Shown here in pieces: positions 10,432-20,291 of a DNA stretch of 64,000 nucleotides (positions within the stretch are counted from its first letter, which is position 1; each line of letters begins with the position of its first letter). Source of the DNA: Paraburkholderia fungorum (lineage in GTDB: Bacteria > Pseudomonadota > Gammaproteobacteria > Burkholderiales > Burkholderiaceae); the NCBI RefSeq assembly GCF_900099835.1, contig NZ_FNKP01000002.1, positions 62,001 to 126,000 on the forward strand, read 5' to 3'. The notes below the pieces were generated by a model. The model did not search any database and was not told the origin of the DNA. It saw nothing but the letters and a program-made list of their open reading frames with translations. The position numbers were made by a program, and so were the translations under genes.

Positions 10432-13400
10432 AATCGCCCTCGGCCGGGTTAGGCGGTGTGTCGGCGCCAGGCGCCGGGGTGGATGGGGTTTGCGACGCTG
10501 TGCTGCCCGTATCGCCGAGCAGACGGCTCGCGAGCGCGGCCAGGCCACGCACCGGCAAGCCGAGCCACGTCGGACGGTTGGCCGCTTCGTAGCGGATTTC
10601 GTACGCGGCCTTTTCGATCAGGAACAGATCGAGCAGCGCCTGCTCCGCTTCGGGTGCGACCAGCGGCGTCGGCGACTCCGCGACGGCGGCACGGTACTGC
10701 TGCAAAAACGCCTCGGTTGCGTGCACACGGAAGCGGTCGAACAACGCGCGCTTGCGATCGGCGGTTTGCTGCGGCGCCGCTTCGGTGGTGGACTGCGCCG
10801 CCGCGCTCGCATACGACAGCGAGCGCATCAGCCCGGCCACGTCGCGCAGCGGGCTCGACTTCTGCCGACGTTCTTCCAGCGAACGCGCCGGTTCGCCTTC
10901 GAAGTCGATCAGATACGCGTCGCCCTGTGCGACCAGCACCTGGCCGAGGTGGAAGTCGCCGTGAATGCGGATGCGCAGCGCCTGCGAGTCGGCGGAAACG
11001 AGTTGGTCGACCGCAGCGACAAGCGCCTCGCGACGATCGATCAGGCTCTGCGCGAGCGCCTTCGTCTCCGGGTCGCTCATCTGCTCGATACGCGGCGCGA
11101 GCAGATCGAGCGCGCTCGCGAGCATCGACTGCGTACCGTCGACCCATGCCTGCACCTGGGCCGCGTCGGCGGGTTCGGGCGAGAACGCGGGATCGTCGGT
11201 CGGCGACGCGAGCGCGACATGCAATTCGCCGAGCCGTCTGCCGATAATGCCCGCCAGTTCGCTATAGCCTTCGAGCAGAATCGCTTCGTTTTTCTCGGTA
11301 TCGACGGCAATCGCGAGTTCGTCGACCGAGCGGCGCAGCGTGTCGAGCGACCAGTTCCACGCATCGCCCTGGTTGTCGATAAAGCCTTGCAGAATGCACA
11401 GCGTATGCGGCACGCCTTCGGGATCGACGCGCACCACTTCGCCATACAGCGGCGCGGTGTTCGCATAACCGAGATGCGTCAAATAGCGGCTGATTTCCGC
11501 TTCCGGGTGGATGCCGCTCACGAGCCGGCGCACGAGCTTCAGCACCGCAGCGTCGGCGATGATCAGCGAACTGTTGCTCTGTTCGGCAGCGAGCCAGCGG
11601 ATTTCCGGACGATCGCCGAGATTGTCTAGTTCGGCGAAACGCTCGGTCGGCAGGAACTTGATTTCGCTCTTCTGCACGGTCGGCACCACCGCGCGTTCGC
11701 GCAGCTTGCGCATCACGTTGTGGGCGAAGATCGGCAACGCAAACGCGTCGGTCAGATGACCGACATTGCGGCCGCGCCGCACGCGCGCGAGCGCCAGTTG
11801 CATGAATAGCGGCGTGGTGGTTTCACCGCCCCACGTGATCGCAATCGGCACCACGTAACGCTCGGTATGGTCGCCCACGTCCACTTCGATTTCGGTGAAC
11901 GCAAAGCCGCCGTTCGGGATCGTTGTCAGCGCGGCGAGCCGCACCGCATGCATCTTCTGATCCTTCGACGCAAACCAGCGGCGCCGGCTGAGCCATGACG
12001 GCAGCACTTCCGATTCGAGCAGACGCACGTTCTCCGGCGTCGGACCCGCTTGCCCTTCGCGAATCACGATCGTGACGAACTCCGGCAGCGGTTCCGAATG
12101 CGCCTGCGCCCACGTCGGACGCTGGCCGCCTGGGCACAGCATGAACCACAGGAAGCCGTACGGCGGGAACGTCAGCAGATAGGTGAGCTGGCCGATCGCG
12201 GGGAACACCGAATCGGCGGTCATTTCAATCGGCACGGAGCCGTTGAATTCGGACAGATCGAGTTCGACCGCCTGCGGCGCGCGCGAAAGATTCGCGACGC
12301 ACAGAATCGGCGGCTCGCCCGGCATTTCCCGCAGATACGCGAGAATCTTGCGGTTTTCGGGCTTCAGGAAGCGGATCGTGCCGCGCCCGAACGTCTGCTT
12401 CGCGCGACGCGTGGCAAGCATGCGGCGCGTCCAGTTCAGCAGCGAATGCGGATCGCGGCTTTGCGCTTCGACATTGACCGCATCGAAGCCGTAGAGCGAG
12501 CCCATCACCGGCGGCAGCACCAGTTGCTCGGGATCGGCGCGCGAAAAACCGCCGTTACGATCCGACGACCATTGCATCGGCGTACGCACGCCGTCGCGGT
12601 CGCCGAGGTGGATGTTGTCGCCCATGCCGAGTTCGTCGCCGTAGTAGATCACGGGCGTGCCGGGCATCGACAGCAGCAGCGAATTGATCAACTCGATGCG
12701 GCGGCGGTCGCGCTCCATCAGCGGGGCGAGACGGCGGCGGATACCGAGATTCAGGCGGGCGCGGCGGTCGCTTGCGTAGGTGTTCCACAAGTAGTCGCGC
12801 TCGGAATCGGTGACCATTTCGAGCGTGAGTTCGTCGTGATTGCGCAGGAAAATCGCCCACTGGTTCGTCGATGCGAGATCCGGCGTTTGCCGCATGATGT
12901 CGGTGATCGGGAAGCGGTCTTCGCTCGCAATCGACATGTAGATACGCGGCATCAGCGGAAAGTGGAATGCCATGTGGCATTCGTCTTCGTCGCCGAAATA
13001 TTCCTTCACGTCTTCCGGCCACTGATTCGCTTCGGCGAGCAGCATCCGGTTCGGATATTCGGCATCGATGGTCGCGCGAATCTTCTTCAGGATCGCGTGC
13101 GTTTCCGGCAGGTTCTCGTTGTTCGTCCCTTCGCGTTCGACCAGATACGGCACCGCGTCGAGCCGTAGCCCGTCGATTCCCATGTCGAGCCAGAAGCGCA
13201 TCACCTGCAGCACTTCCTTCAGCACGGCCGGATTGTCGAAGTTCAGATCGGGCTGATGCGAGTAAAAACGGTGCCAGTAATAGGCGCCTGCTACCGGATC
13301 GTGCGACCAGTTCGACGGTTCCGAATCGATGAAGATGATCCGCGTTTCCTCGTACTTCTGATCGGTATCGGACCACACATAGAAGTTGCGATGATTCGAA

Positions 13401-13870
13401 CCCGGCTTCGCGCGGCGTGCGCGCTGAAACCACGGGTGCTGATCCGACGTGTGGTTGATCACCAGTTCGGTGATCACGCGAATGCCGCGCGCGTGCGCTT
13501 CCTGAATGAAGCGCTTCACGTCGGAAAGCTGACCGTAGTCGGGATGCACGTTGCGATAATCGGCGATGTCGTAACCATCGTCGCGCCGTGGCGACGGATA
13601 GAACGGCAGCAGCCAGATCGCGTTCACACCGAGTTCGGCGATGTAGTCGAGCTTCGCGATCAGGCCGGGAAAGTCGCCTACGCCGTCGTTATTCGCATCG
13701 AAAAACGACTTGATGTGCACCTGATAAATGATCGCGTCCTTGTACCAGAGCGGATCGTCGCTCAGTGCCGCGGGTTTGCCGCGCCGGTTCGGGCGTGCTT
13801 TGGCCGTATTGCCGGGAGCGTTGCCCACCGGCGACTGCACTGTGGTTTGGGCTGGATCGTCACGCTTCAT
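10424..13870 (-). CDS. treS: Fused trehalose synthase / maltokinase (TreS-Mak)
   Basis: Bifunctional 1148-aa protein. Residues 40 to about 600 are a GH13 trehalose synthase interconverting trehalose and maltose. [17 protein letters not shown] carries the nucleophile (D238), [13 protein letters not shown] the acid/base (E280), and RNHDEL follows near 345. The C-terminal half is a maltokinase (Pep2/Mak) phosphorylating maltose to maltose-1-phosphate. It has an aminoglycoside-kinase-like [10 protein letters not shown] near residue 972 followed by LIDFEGEP. In many actinobacteria these are separate proteins forming a complex; the fusion is common in proteobacteria. The start overlaps the glgE stop (ATGA) and the end overlaps glgB by 8 bp. 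Its product feeds GlgE directly. Confidence 0.94.
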   Translation of the reverse strand: MKRDDPAQTTVQSPVGNAPGNTAKARPNRRGKPAALSDDPLWYKDAIIYQVHIKSFFDANNDGVGDFPGLIAKLDYIAELGVNAIWLLPFYPSPRRDDGYDIADYRNVHPDYGQLSDVKRFIQEAHARGIRVITELVINHTSDQHPWFQRARRAKPGSNHRNFYVWSDTDQKYEETRIIFIDSEPSNWSHDPVAGAYYWHRFYSHQPDLNFDNPAVLKEVLQVMRFWLDMGIDGLRLDAVPYLVEREGTNNENLPETHAILKKIRATIDAEYPNRMLLAEANQWPEDVKEYFGDEDECHMAFHFPLMPRIYMSIASEDRFPITDIMRQTPDLASTNQWAIFLRNHDELTLEMVTDSERDYLWNTYASDRRARLNLGIRRRLAPLMERDRRRIELINSLLLSMPGTPVIYYGDELGMGDNIHLGDRDGVRTPMQWSSDRNGGFSRADPEQLVLPPVMGSLYGFDAVNVEAQSRDPHSLLNWTRRMLATRRAKQTFGRGTIRFLKPENRKILAYLREMPGEPPILCVANLSRAPQAVELDLSEFNGSVPIEMTADSVFPAIGQLTYLLTFPPYGFLWFMLCPGGQRPTWAQAHSEPLPEFVTIVIREGQAGPTPENVRLLESEVLPSWLSRRRWFASKDQKMHAVRLAALTTIPNGGFAFTEIEVDVGDHTERYVVPIAITWGGETTTPLFMQLALARVRRGRNVGHLTDAFALPIFAHNVMRKLRERAVVPTVQKSEIKFLPTERFAELDNLGDRPEIRWLAAEQSNSSLIIADAAVLKLVRRLVSGIHPEAEISRYLTHLGYANTAPLYGEVVRVDPEGVPHTLCILQGFIDNQGDAWNWSLDTLRRSVDELAIAVDTEKNEAILLEGYSELAGIIGRRLGELHVALASPTDDPAFSPEPADAAQVQAWVDGTQSMLASALDLLAPRIEQMSDPETKALAQSLIDRREALVAAVDQLVSADSQALRIRIHGDFHLGQVLVAQGDAYLIDFEGEPARSLEERRQKSSPLRDVAGLMRSLSYASAAAQSTTEAAPQQTADRKRALFDRFRVHATEAFLQQYRAAVAESPTPLVAPEAEQALLDLFLIEKAAYEIRYEAANRPTWLGLPVRGLAALASRLLGDTGSTASQTPSTPAPGADTPPNPAEGDYE

Positions 13871-16800
13871 ATCGCACCTTCCGTAGGGGTTGGGTTGCCA
13901 GCGTCGGCGTGAAGAGCGCTGTTGGAGTCGCTGTCGCTTTCATCGGGACGTTCGGCAGGCAAACCGCCGAGCGGCGCGATGCGCCAGATCGAGAACGGCT
14001 GACCGGACCCGAGTTGAACGTGCTGCCAGCGGCCATGCCATTCGAAGCGCGCGCCGGTCATCTGATCGGTCACTTCCAGCGCGCCATGATCGTGAAGATT
14101 CCATGTCTGGAAAGTCTCCCACGACAATTCAATATCCGCGCCCTGTTCGTTGAACGCATCGAGATTGATGGCGACGACGATCACGTTGTCGCGCGATTCC
14201 GTCGCCTTCTCGAAGAACAGGATGTTGTCGTTGTGCGCCGTCAGGAACGTGAGACCGAGATGCGTCTGCAGCGCGGGGTTCGCGCGGCGAATGCGATTCA
14301 GCGCGGTAATTTCGCCGGTGATGTTGCCGGGCCGGTTCCAGTCCCACGCGCGCAACTGGTATTTCTCGGAGTTCAGATATTCTTCGCTGTTGGGCAGCGC
14401 GGCGGCCTCGCATAACTCGAATCCGCTATACACGCCCCACAAACCGGCGAGTGTCGACGCGAGCGCCGCGCGAATCAGGAAGCCCGAACGCCCTTGTGAT
14501 TGCAGATGGCGCGGGTTGATATCGGGCGTATTCACGAAGAAGTTCGGCCGATAGAAATCACGCGCGCTTGTCTGCGTGAGTTCGCTCATGTACTCGATGA
14601 AATCGCGCTTCGATTCGCGCCACGTGAAATACGTGTACGACTGCGAGAAGCCGATCTTGCCGAGCCGGTTCATCATGCGCGGACGCGTGAAGGCTTCGGC
14701 GAGGAAAATCGTGTCGGGGAAGCGCGCACGCACGTCGCCGATCACCCATTCCCAGAACGGCAGTGGCTTCGTGTGCGGATTGTCGATGCGGAAAATATGC
14801 ACGCCCGCGTCGATCCAGAACAGGAACACGTCGCGCAACGCAAGCCACAGGTCGGGCTTTGCGTCGTGCGCGTAGAAGTCGGGATTGACGATGTCCTGAT
14901 ACTTCTTCGGCGGATTTTCCGCGTAGCGCAGCGTGCCGTCGGGACGCCACGCGAACCACGTCGGATGCTCCTTCAGCCACGGATGATCCGGCGAGCACTG
15001 CACCGCGAAATCGAGCGCGATTTCGAGGCCGTGCGCATGTGCGGCGGCGAGCATTGCCTTGAAGTCGTCGAGCGTGCCGAGTTGCGGATGCACGGCGGTG
15101 TGTCCGCCTTCCGCGCCGCCGATGGCATACGGGCTACCCACATCGCCCGGTTGCGCAGTGAGCGTGTTATTGCGGCCCTTGCGATTCGCGACGCCGATCG
15201 GGTGAATCGGCGGGAAATACAGCACGTCGAAACCCATATCGCGGATGCGCGGCAGCTTCGTGATCACGTCCGCGAAGGTGCCGTGGCGCGATTCGTCGTC
15301 GCTCATCGAACGCGGGAAGATTTCGTACCAGCTTGCGAAGCGCGCGGCGGTGCGCTCGGCGTCGATCCGGTAGATCACCGGATCGCGACTCAGGAACGGA
15401 CGATGACGCGCGGCGGTCATCGCCTTCGCGGTGGTCGGCGCGAGCAGCAACGCGAGCTTCGTCGCCGCGTCGGACTTCGTGAACTCCTTCACGATATGTT
15501 CGAGCGGCGCGGTCACTGCGCCTTCCACCGTCTCGACCTCGGCCAGCACCAGCGCGAATAGATGCGACGCTTCGTCCAGTTCGAGTTCGACGGTTTGGCC
15601 CGCCTTCAGCTTCTTCTGAACGTGCTCGACCAGCGACGCGAAATCGTCGCGCCACGCAATCACGGTGAATTCGTGACGGCCCATGCGTTCGAGCGGAATC
15701 CGCGCTTTCCAGATATCGAGCCCGGCGGGTTGGGCGGGAGCCATCAGCACTTCGTGCCACGCGGTTTCGTCGGCGGCTCGCCAGATCACGGCGGCGGCGA
15801 TCTTGTCGTGTCCCTCGGCGAAAATCGCCGCGCTGATTTCAGTGTGCTCGCCCACATTGCGCTTGACCGGAAAGCGGCCGTTATCGAACGAGGGCATCAC
15901 GCTTTCGATCGCCACGCGCGGCGCGGCAATCGCTTCGACCACGGTCTTGCGGCCGCTGCGCTTGCTGTTGGCTTTGTCGATGGGAGGCGCGAGCCGGATC
16001 GGCTTTTCGGTGACCGCGCGGAACAGCCGCACGGCGCCTGCTGCCAGCGTGAACGGCGTCAGCGTGGCCGGCGACGTGCCGGCCGGTGCGTCGAGCGGCA
16101 CGAAGCGCGTGAAGTTGCCGGGCACGCCCGCAAGGAAGCGCGCGGGATCGACGCGCACCGCCGCGCCGAGTTCGGGATTGACGACGATCAGGATCGACTC
16201 GTCGGCGTCGCGCAGGTCGGCCTGGTCCGCGCGCAGCAGGACCGCTGCGGGTGCACCGGGGCCGCTGAGCGGGCGCAATTCCCCGTTCGCGTGCAGTGTC
16301 TTCAGTTGGCTCGCGACTTCGTTCACATGCGTGACGGCGGCCGTGAGGTCGAACTTTTTCGCCTGGGCGGCGAGCGCGAATTGCGCGGCGTCGCCGCGCG
16401 TTTGCGACATCGGTTCGGTGATGCCGTATTCGAATCCCATCGGCATCATCCAGCCCGTGCCGATCACCGCCGACGTGAACAGCGCGCGGCGATAAGCGCG
16501 CTCGACAATCGCGGCATCGTGGACATCGGTCAGTTCGGCGGCGAGTCGGGTGCCATACGGCGCTTCGGGGAATGCAATCGGCGCGCCGATGCGAGCGAGC
16601 GCGGCGTGTTCCTCGACCATCCAGCTCGCGCGGAAATCCCACCAGCGCACCGACGAAAACGCGCTGTCGAAGCCCGCGCCTTCGAGACCCGGCAGGTCGC
16701 CGCGAGAGAGTCCCGGCGTCGCGGCCAGAAAGCGCACCTCGGGATGCTTCGCACGCACTGCGTCGAAGAGTTGCCGCCAGACGTCGGCGGGAACGCGATG

Positions 16801-17319
16801 CGGTGAATCGAAGCGGAATCCGCCGATGCCCGCGTCGGCGAGCGCCAGCAACTGCTGCGTCCACCAGCCGACGAGCGCGGCACGGCTACCCGGGTCGTCG
16901 AAGTTGGCATACGCGACGTTGTCTTCGCGATGCACATGGCGCGGATCGAGCCGCGCTTCGTCCGATTCGGACGGATGAAACCAGTCCGCATGCTCGGCGT
17001 AGAGCGCGCCGTCGGCGGCCATCCGGTCGATCACCAGGTCGGCCAGCAAGGTCAATCCGTTCTGCTTTGCCGCGCCGGCCAGCGTGCGGATCGCTTCGGA
17101 CGCCGGCTGCTGCGTCTCGAACACCGGATGCAGCTTGGCGTGATTGCCGACCACTTGCCCGTGTCCCGCCTGGCCAGGTTCGAACAATCCGCCGATCAAC
17201 GCATGATCGAAGCCGAGCGAGCCCGCATGTGCGAACTGCGCGGGCCAGGCATCGAGCGGCCCAACGAGGAGTGAATGAAAAAAGTAAATCCGCGGCGCGT
17301 ACCCGTTTGGAGATTCCAT
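13867..17319 (-). CDS. glgE: Alpha-1,4-glucan:maltose-1-phosphate maltosyltransferase with extra N-terminal GH13-like domain
   Basis: GlgE extends glucans with maltose from maltose-1-phosphate. The canonical enzyme (about 650-700 aa) corresponds here to residues ~465-1150. It consists of a DUF3416-type domain (PRVAIESVMPSFDNGRFPVK) and a GH13 barrel with FRIDNPHTKP (nucleophile D846) and FLAEAFTRP (acid/base E875). The first ~450 residues form a second GH13-like domain. It keeps GGFRFDSPHRV (D171), but where the acid/base Glu would fall it reads RFLAATPG, with Ala at 200. That domain is therefore probably non-catalytic. It is the first gene of the cluster, with an ATG preceded by GGAAACCACCG. 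The long form is seen in other proteobacteria; the role of the added domain is unknown to me. Confidence 0.92.
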   Translation of the reverse strand: MESPNGYAPRIYFFHSLLVGPLDAWPAQFAHAGSLGFDHALIGGLFEPGQAGHGQVVGNHAKLHPVFETQQPASEAIRTLAGAAKQNGLTLLADLVIDRMAADGALYAEHADWFHPSESDEARLDPRHVHREDNVAYANFDDPGSRAALVGWWTQQLLALADAGIGGFRFDSPHRVPADVWRQLFDAVRAKHPEVRFLAATPGLSRGDLPGLEGAGFDSAFSSVRWWDFRASWMVEEHAALARIGAPIAFPEAPYGTRLAAELTDVHDAAIVERAYRRALFTSAVIGTGWMMPMGFEYGITEPMSQTRGDAAQFALAAQAKKFDLTAAVTHVNEVASQLKTLHANGELRPLSGPGAPAAVLLRADQADLRDADESILIVVNPELGAAVRVDPARFLAGVPGNFTRFVPLDAPAGTSPATLTPFTLAAGAVRLFRAVTEKPIRLAPPIDKANSKRSGRKTVVEAIAAPRVAIESVMPSFDNGRFPVKRNVGEHTEISAAIFAEGHDKIAAAVIWRAADETAWHEVLMAPAQPAGLDIWKARIPLERMGRHEFTVIAWRDDFASLVEHVQKKLKAGQTVELELDEASHLFALVLAEVETVEGAVTAPLEHIVKEFTKSDAATKLALLLAPTTAKAMTAARHRPFLSRDPVIYRIDAERTAARFASWYEIFPRSMSDDESRHGTFADVITKLPRIRDMGFDVLYFPPIHPIGVANRKGRNNTLTAQPGDVGSPYAIGGAEGGHTAVHPQLGTLDDFKAMLAAAHAHGLEIALDFAVQCSPDHPWLKEHPTWFAWRPDGTLRYAENPPKKYQDIVNPDFYAHDAKPDLWLALRDVFLFWIDAGVHIFRIDNPHTKPLPFWEWVIGDVRARFPDTIFLAEAFTRPRMMNRLGKIGFSQSYTYFTWRESKRDFIEYMSELTQTSARDFYRPNFFVNTPDINPRHLQSQGRSGFLIRAALASTLAGLWGVYSGFELCEAAALPNSEEYLNSEKYQLRAWDWNRPGNITGEITALNRIRRANPALQTHLGLTFLTAHNDNILFFEKATESRDNVIVVAINLDAFNEQGADIELSWETFQTWNLHDHGALEVTDQMTGARFEWHGRWQHVQLGSGQPFSIWRIAPLGGLPAERPDESDSDSNSALHADAGNPTPTEGAI

Positions 17320-17807
17320 CGGTGGTTTCCAGATTCGTCCTGCTGCGGTGTGGATGCAATTGGCATGCGATCACAGCGCTCATTGGGCTTCCAGAGCCGG
17401 TTGGCGCGCGATGCCGAAGCGAAGGCGCGCACAGGTCAATGTAGTGCAAAGATCGTCACGCCGCTGGCCAGTCGCAGGTGCTTAGACGCCAGACATCGGC
17501 TGCACGCGGCTCGCCAGAACTATTCGCAAGACGCAGCAAACGCTGTGCCAGTGAGGTCGGCACAGGATCGGCGGAAGGGGGAAGCGGGTGCCCCGCAGGA
17601 GGATGCGCGGCAAAGCGGCGAGGCAGGGCGAGAGCGGGATTCTCGCGCCGCGCATGTAAAACGGGTGGAGGTCGTCCGGGTTTTACATGGGGCGCGAGGA
17701 AGGCGATGTTATTACCGCAAAAGGCGAATTCGTTGCGGCGGGTTGGGGCAGATGGAGATTGTGTCAGCCGCGTTTATTCGCTGTGTCAGCGAGGTGACGA
17801 AGCAGGT
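17320..17807. other. Intergenic region upstream of glgE
   Basis: About 490 bp with no convincing coding region. It must contain the glgE-cluster promoter (read leftward) and the transcription end of the DUF1345 gene. The one strong structure is the long inverted repeat at 17642-17698, listed separately. No clear sigma-70 promoter could be picked by eye. Confidence 0.6.
17642..17698. repeat. Long imperfect inverted repeat (hairpin)
   Basis: The inner arms CATGTAAAAC (17653-17662) and GTTTTACATG (17680-17689) are perfectly complementary around a 17-nt loop. The outer arms CTCGCGCC (17642-17649) and GGCGCGAG (17691-17698) pair after a 3-versus-1-nt internal bulge. There is no T-run on either side, so it is not a textbook terminator. 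It lies between the end of the DUF1345 gene and the start of glgE. It could be a terminator, an attenuator in the glgE leader, or a protein-binding site. Confidence 0.7.
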
Positions 17808-18470
17808 TCACGAACCCAGCAGCCCTGCCGCGATGTTCACGCACAGGCCGAGCACCGCGACGTTGAAATAGAACGACAGAATGGATTGCGCGAGCCCGGC
17901 GCGGCGGATCGTGCGCGAACGCAGCACCACGTCCGAGGTTTGCGAAGCGACCGCAATCGTGAACGAGAAATACAGGAAGTCCCAGTAGTTCGGTTCGAGC
18001 TTGTGATCGGGGAACAGCAGCGCGGTTTCCTTCGCGTCGGTGTCGTAGTAGAGCCGCGCGTAATGCAGCGTGAAGATGGTCGGTATCAGGAACCACGCGC
18101 CGATCAGCGTGAAGCCGGTCAGCAGATAGTGCCAGAGGCCCGTTGCGCCGCCCGCGCCTTTTGCCGATGCCAGTTCGAGCACGATCGCCGCAATACTCGC
18201 GATAGTCGCCACGCAGATCACGAACAGCACGACGCCCGCGTTTTCATCGTCGCGTACGGCGTATTCGCGGACCAGGTGTTCATCGGCGACGGCCATGTGG
18301 ATCCAGATCATCACCAGGTAGCTCCAGACGGCAGCGTCCCAGCCGATCAGCACCCGCGCCATCGTCGTGGTGTGCATGGGAATCAGCAGCGCGACCACGA
18401 TGCCGATCGCGAGACCGATCACCGTGCGCGGCCGGTTGCGGAGAACCTGCGGATAATATTTGATGAGCAT
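17808..18470 (-). CDS. DUF1345 family membrane protein
   Basis: 220-aa inner-membrane protein with about five hydrophobic segments ([49 protein letters not shown] and a C-terminal pair). The family signature [20 protein letters not shown] lies near residues 160-180. HYARLYYD, typical of DUF1345, precedes it. No biochemical function is established for the family. It reads away from the phosphoesterase gene to the right and toward glgE to the left, with 488 bp before glgE, so co-transcription is uncertain. Confidence 0.88.
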   Translation of the reverse strand: MLIKYYPQVLRNRPRTVIGLAIGIVVALLIPMHTTTMARVLIGWDAAVWSYLVMIWIHMAVADEHLVREYAVRDDENAGVVLFVICVATIASIAAIVLELASAKGAGGATGLWHYLLTGFTLIGAWFLIPTIFTLHYARLYYDTDAKETALLFPDHKLEPNYWDFLYFSFTIAVASQTSDVVLRSRTIRRAGLAQSILSFYFNVAVLGLCVNIAAGLLGS

Positions 18471-18809
18471 GGAGTCAGATTTGAGGCCGATAGTGTCGCG
18501 GATTCTACTCGCGCTGCGACGAATGTTTGCCCTATATCACGCTCTCTGGCGTCGCGCTGGCGAGAGTCTTTCGCGGCTTCTTGCGCGACGCTTTCAATCG
18601 GGTTTCGGGTTCGCCATCGGCAGGCTTTCTGTTTCGTTTCAGCGCGCGGTGCGCGCGGCAAGAGTGACTATCGGTAGGCGGCCGATTGGTGAGGCATCCC
18701 CGAAATACGCCATTTTTGCGTCGTTTCTGGTCATTTTCGTCCAACGACGCGTTCAGATACGATAGGCACCGCGCATACGGCCCTGTGTGAGCGGCACTAT
18801 CATTGACGC
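18471..18809. promoter_or_regulatory. Divergent intergenic region
   Basis: 339 bp between the minus-strand DUF1345 gene and the plus-strand phosphoesterase, so promoters for both should lie here. A basic 70-codon minus-strand frame at 18532-18744 is open, but it has no ribosome-binding site or recognisable motif. I do not call it a gene, and I see no other structure. Confidence 0.4.
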
Positions 18810-19547
18810 ATGGCTTCCGTCACCGTCAACCCTGTCGAGCATCATGCCGCCAACGAGAACGGCCGCGATTTCGTGGTCGGCGATCTGCACGGCTGCATGG
18901 ATGCCTTGCGTTTCCTGCTACGCGTGATCGCGTTCGATCCGACGCGCGACCGGCTCTTTTCGGTCGGCGATCTGGTGGATCGCGGCGAGCATTCCGAGCA
19001 GGCGCTGGCGTTGCTCGACAAGCCCTGGTTCTATTGCGTGCTCGGCAATCACGAAGACACGCTGTGCGCGGTCGCCGAAGGACGCTTGCGGCCGCAGTGG
19101 TGGTATGGAATCGGCGGCATGTGGGCGATGGATTTGCCCGACGAGCGCCTGAAGCACTACGCGCAACGGCTGCGGACGCTGCCGCTCGTGCGTGTGGTGG
19201 GCAGCGGCAAGGAGCGCTTCAATATTCTGCATGCCGAATTCTTCGGTTCGGACGCCGATCTCGACGCAGGCAATTTCTCCGACACGACTCGCCAGCAATT
19301 GCTGTGGGGCCGCGAACTGGCGCTGGGCAACGCCGATCCGCAGCGCCAACGCGGGCTCTCGCTGACCTATTGCGGCCATACGCCGATGCAGGATATCAAG
19401 CAGACCGGCTCGCAAGTGTTCATCGATACCGGCGCATTCAGCCCGGACGGCAAGCTGACCATCGTGCAACCGCAGGCATTGCGCCGCTGGTCGATTTCAG
19501 TCGACGAAGCGCGAGCGGAAGGCGCGGCGGCTTTGGCGTTGCCGTGA
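18810..19547 (+). CDS. Serine/threonine-type metallophosphoesterase
   Basis: 245-aa protein of the calcineurin-like phosphoesterase fold (PrpA/PphA/ApaH-like). Metal-binding motifs occur in order: GDLHGC (residues ~24-29), GDLVDRG (~53-59), LGNHE (~79-83), a His in NILHAEF and GHTP near 192. It is cytoplasmic, with no signal peptide. The substrate could be a phosphoprotein or a dinucleoside polyphosphate; the motifs do not decide. It stands alone, divergent from the DUF1345 gene and convergent with the RES toxin gene 42 bp downstream. Confidence 0.88.
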   Translation: MASVTVNPVEHHAANENGRDFVVGDLHGCMDALRFLLRVIAFDPTRDRLFSVGDLVDRGEHSEQALALLDKPWFYCVLGNHEDTLCAVAEGRLRPQWWYGIGGMWAMDLPDERLKHYAQRLRTLPLVRVVGSGKERFNILHAEFFGSDADLDAGNFSDTTRQQLLWGRELALGNADPQRQRGLSLTYCGHTPMQDIKQTGSQVFIDTGAFSPDGKLTIVQPQALRRWSISVDEARAEGAAALALP

Positions 19548-19589
19548 TGGCGCGCGCCTCCGCGCTTCGCCGCCTTTGATCACGTCGAA

Positions 19590-20291
19590 TTACCCGACCT
19601 GATTCAGTTCGAATACCATATCGACGGTCGTGCCGTTCCAGTTGTATTCCAGATATGCCGCGTGATGGCAGTCGCGCAACAGCGTGGTGCGGAACGCGGC
19701 CAGACATTCGCCTTCTCTATCCCGCACCGACCGGTACACGATGCCGGGCGCATCCGCTTCGCGCACCGCACGTCCGAGCGACTGACCCGCCAGATAATCG
19801 TCCGGCGACAACACCGCGAGATCGAGCGAAGGATCGTCGCGGATATCGACCACCTTGCCTTGCGCGACCACCGTATAAAGCCGCATCTGCTGACGCATGG
19901 GCGGTTGGGCGGTCGCCTCCAGAAACTTGCCCGTGTGATAACGCGTTTCGGCAATCGCCGTGGCGCGCGAACGGGCGCAGTAGAACACTCCGTAGGTGCC
20001 GTCGGAAAAGCGGCTGCCTAGCGGGTTCAGATGCGTCAGCGCGGCCATGATCGGGCCGTAACCCGGACCAAAGCGGCGCTCGTCGCGCGGCACCAGATCG
20101 AGTTCGCCGACTTCGGTGCGCAGGCGGTCGTTGGTCATCGCTTCGAGCGCGTACAGCGCGTCGAAATCTTCGGGCGACGCGACGCGGTCGAATAGATTCA
20201 CAGCTGGAAAGCGCGTGGGAATCACCCGGTATGCGGGCGACCAGTCGAGCGGCGCAACGGGCCAGCGGTCCTGCCAATGCGGTTTTGTCAC
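19590..20291 (-). CDS. RES-domain toxin of a RES-Xre toxin-antitoxin system
   Basis: 233 aa from a GTG start (VTKPHWQDRWPVAPLDW). RES toxins degrade NAD+ or, in the ParT branch, ADP-ribosylate a host enzyme. The family pattern is visible. YRVIPTRFP near residue 20 gives the conserved Arg. GTYGVFYCARSRATAIAET (about residues 113-131) carries the Tyr and Glu of the family. AYLEYNWNG closes the domain. The GTG overlaps the antitoxin stop as GTGA, the usual antitoxin-first coupled arrangement. An in-frame ATG 83 codons upstream lies inside the antitoxin gene and is not used. Confidence 0.88.
   Translation of the reverse strand: MTKPHWQDRWPVAPLDWSPAYRVIPTRFPAVNLFDRVASPEDFDALYALEAMTNDRLRTEVGELDLVPRDERRFGPGYGPIMAALTHLNPLGSRFSDGTYGVFYCARSRATAIAETRYHTGKFLEATAQPPMRQQMRLYTVVAQGKVVDIRDDPSLDLAVLSPDDYLAGQSLGRAVREADAPGIVYRSVRDREGECLAAFRTTLLRDCHHAAYLEYNWNGTTVDMVFELNQVG

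Noticed and set aside
15562..16806. 414-codon plus-strand frame opposite glgE
   Set aside because: Same antisense effect. The glgE strand carries recognisable catalytic motifs and the plus-strand translation does not.
17478..18677. 399-codon plus-strand frame over the DUF1345 gene
   Set aside because: Opposite a clear membrane protein and without a plausible start or domain.
18532..18744. Small basic 70-codon minus-strand frame upstream of the DUF1345 gene
   Set aside because: No ribosome-binding site or homology cue. It lies where promoters for two divergent genes are expected.
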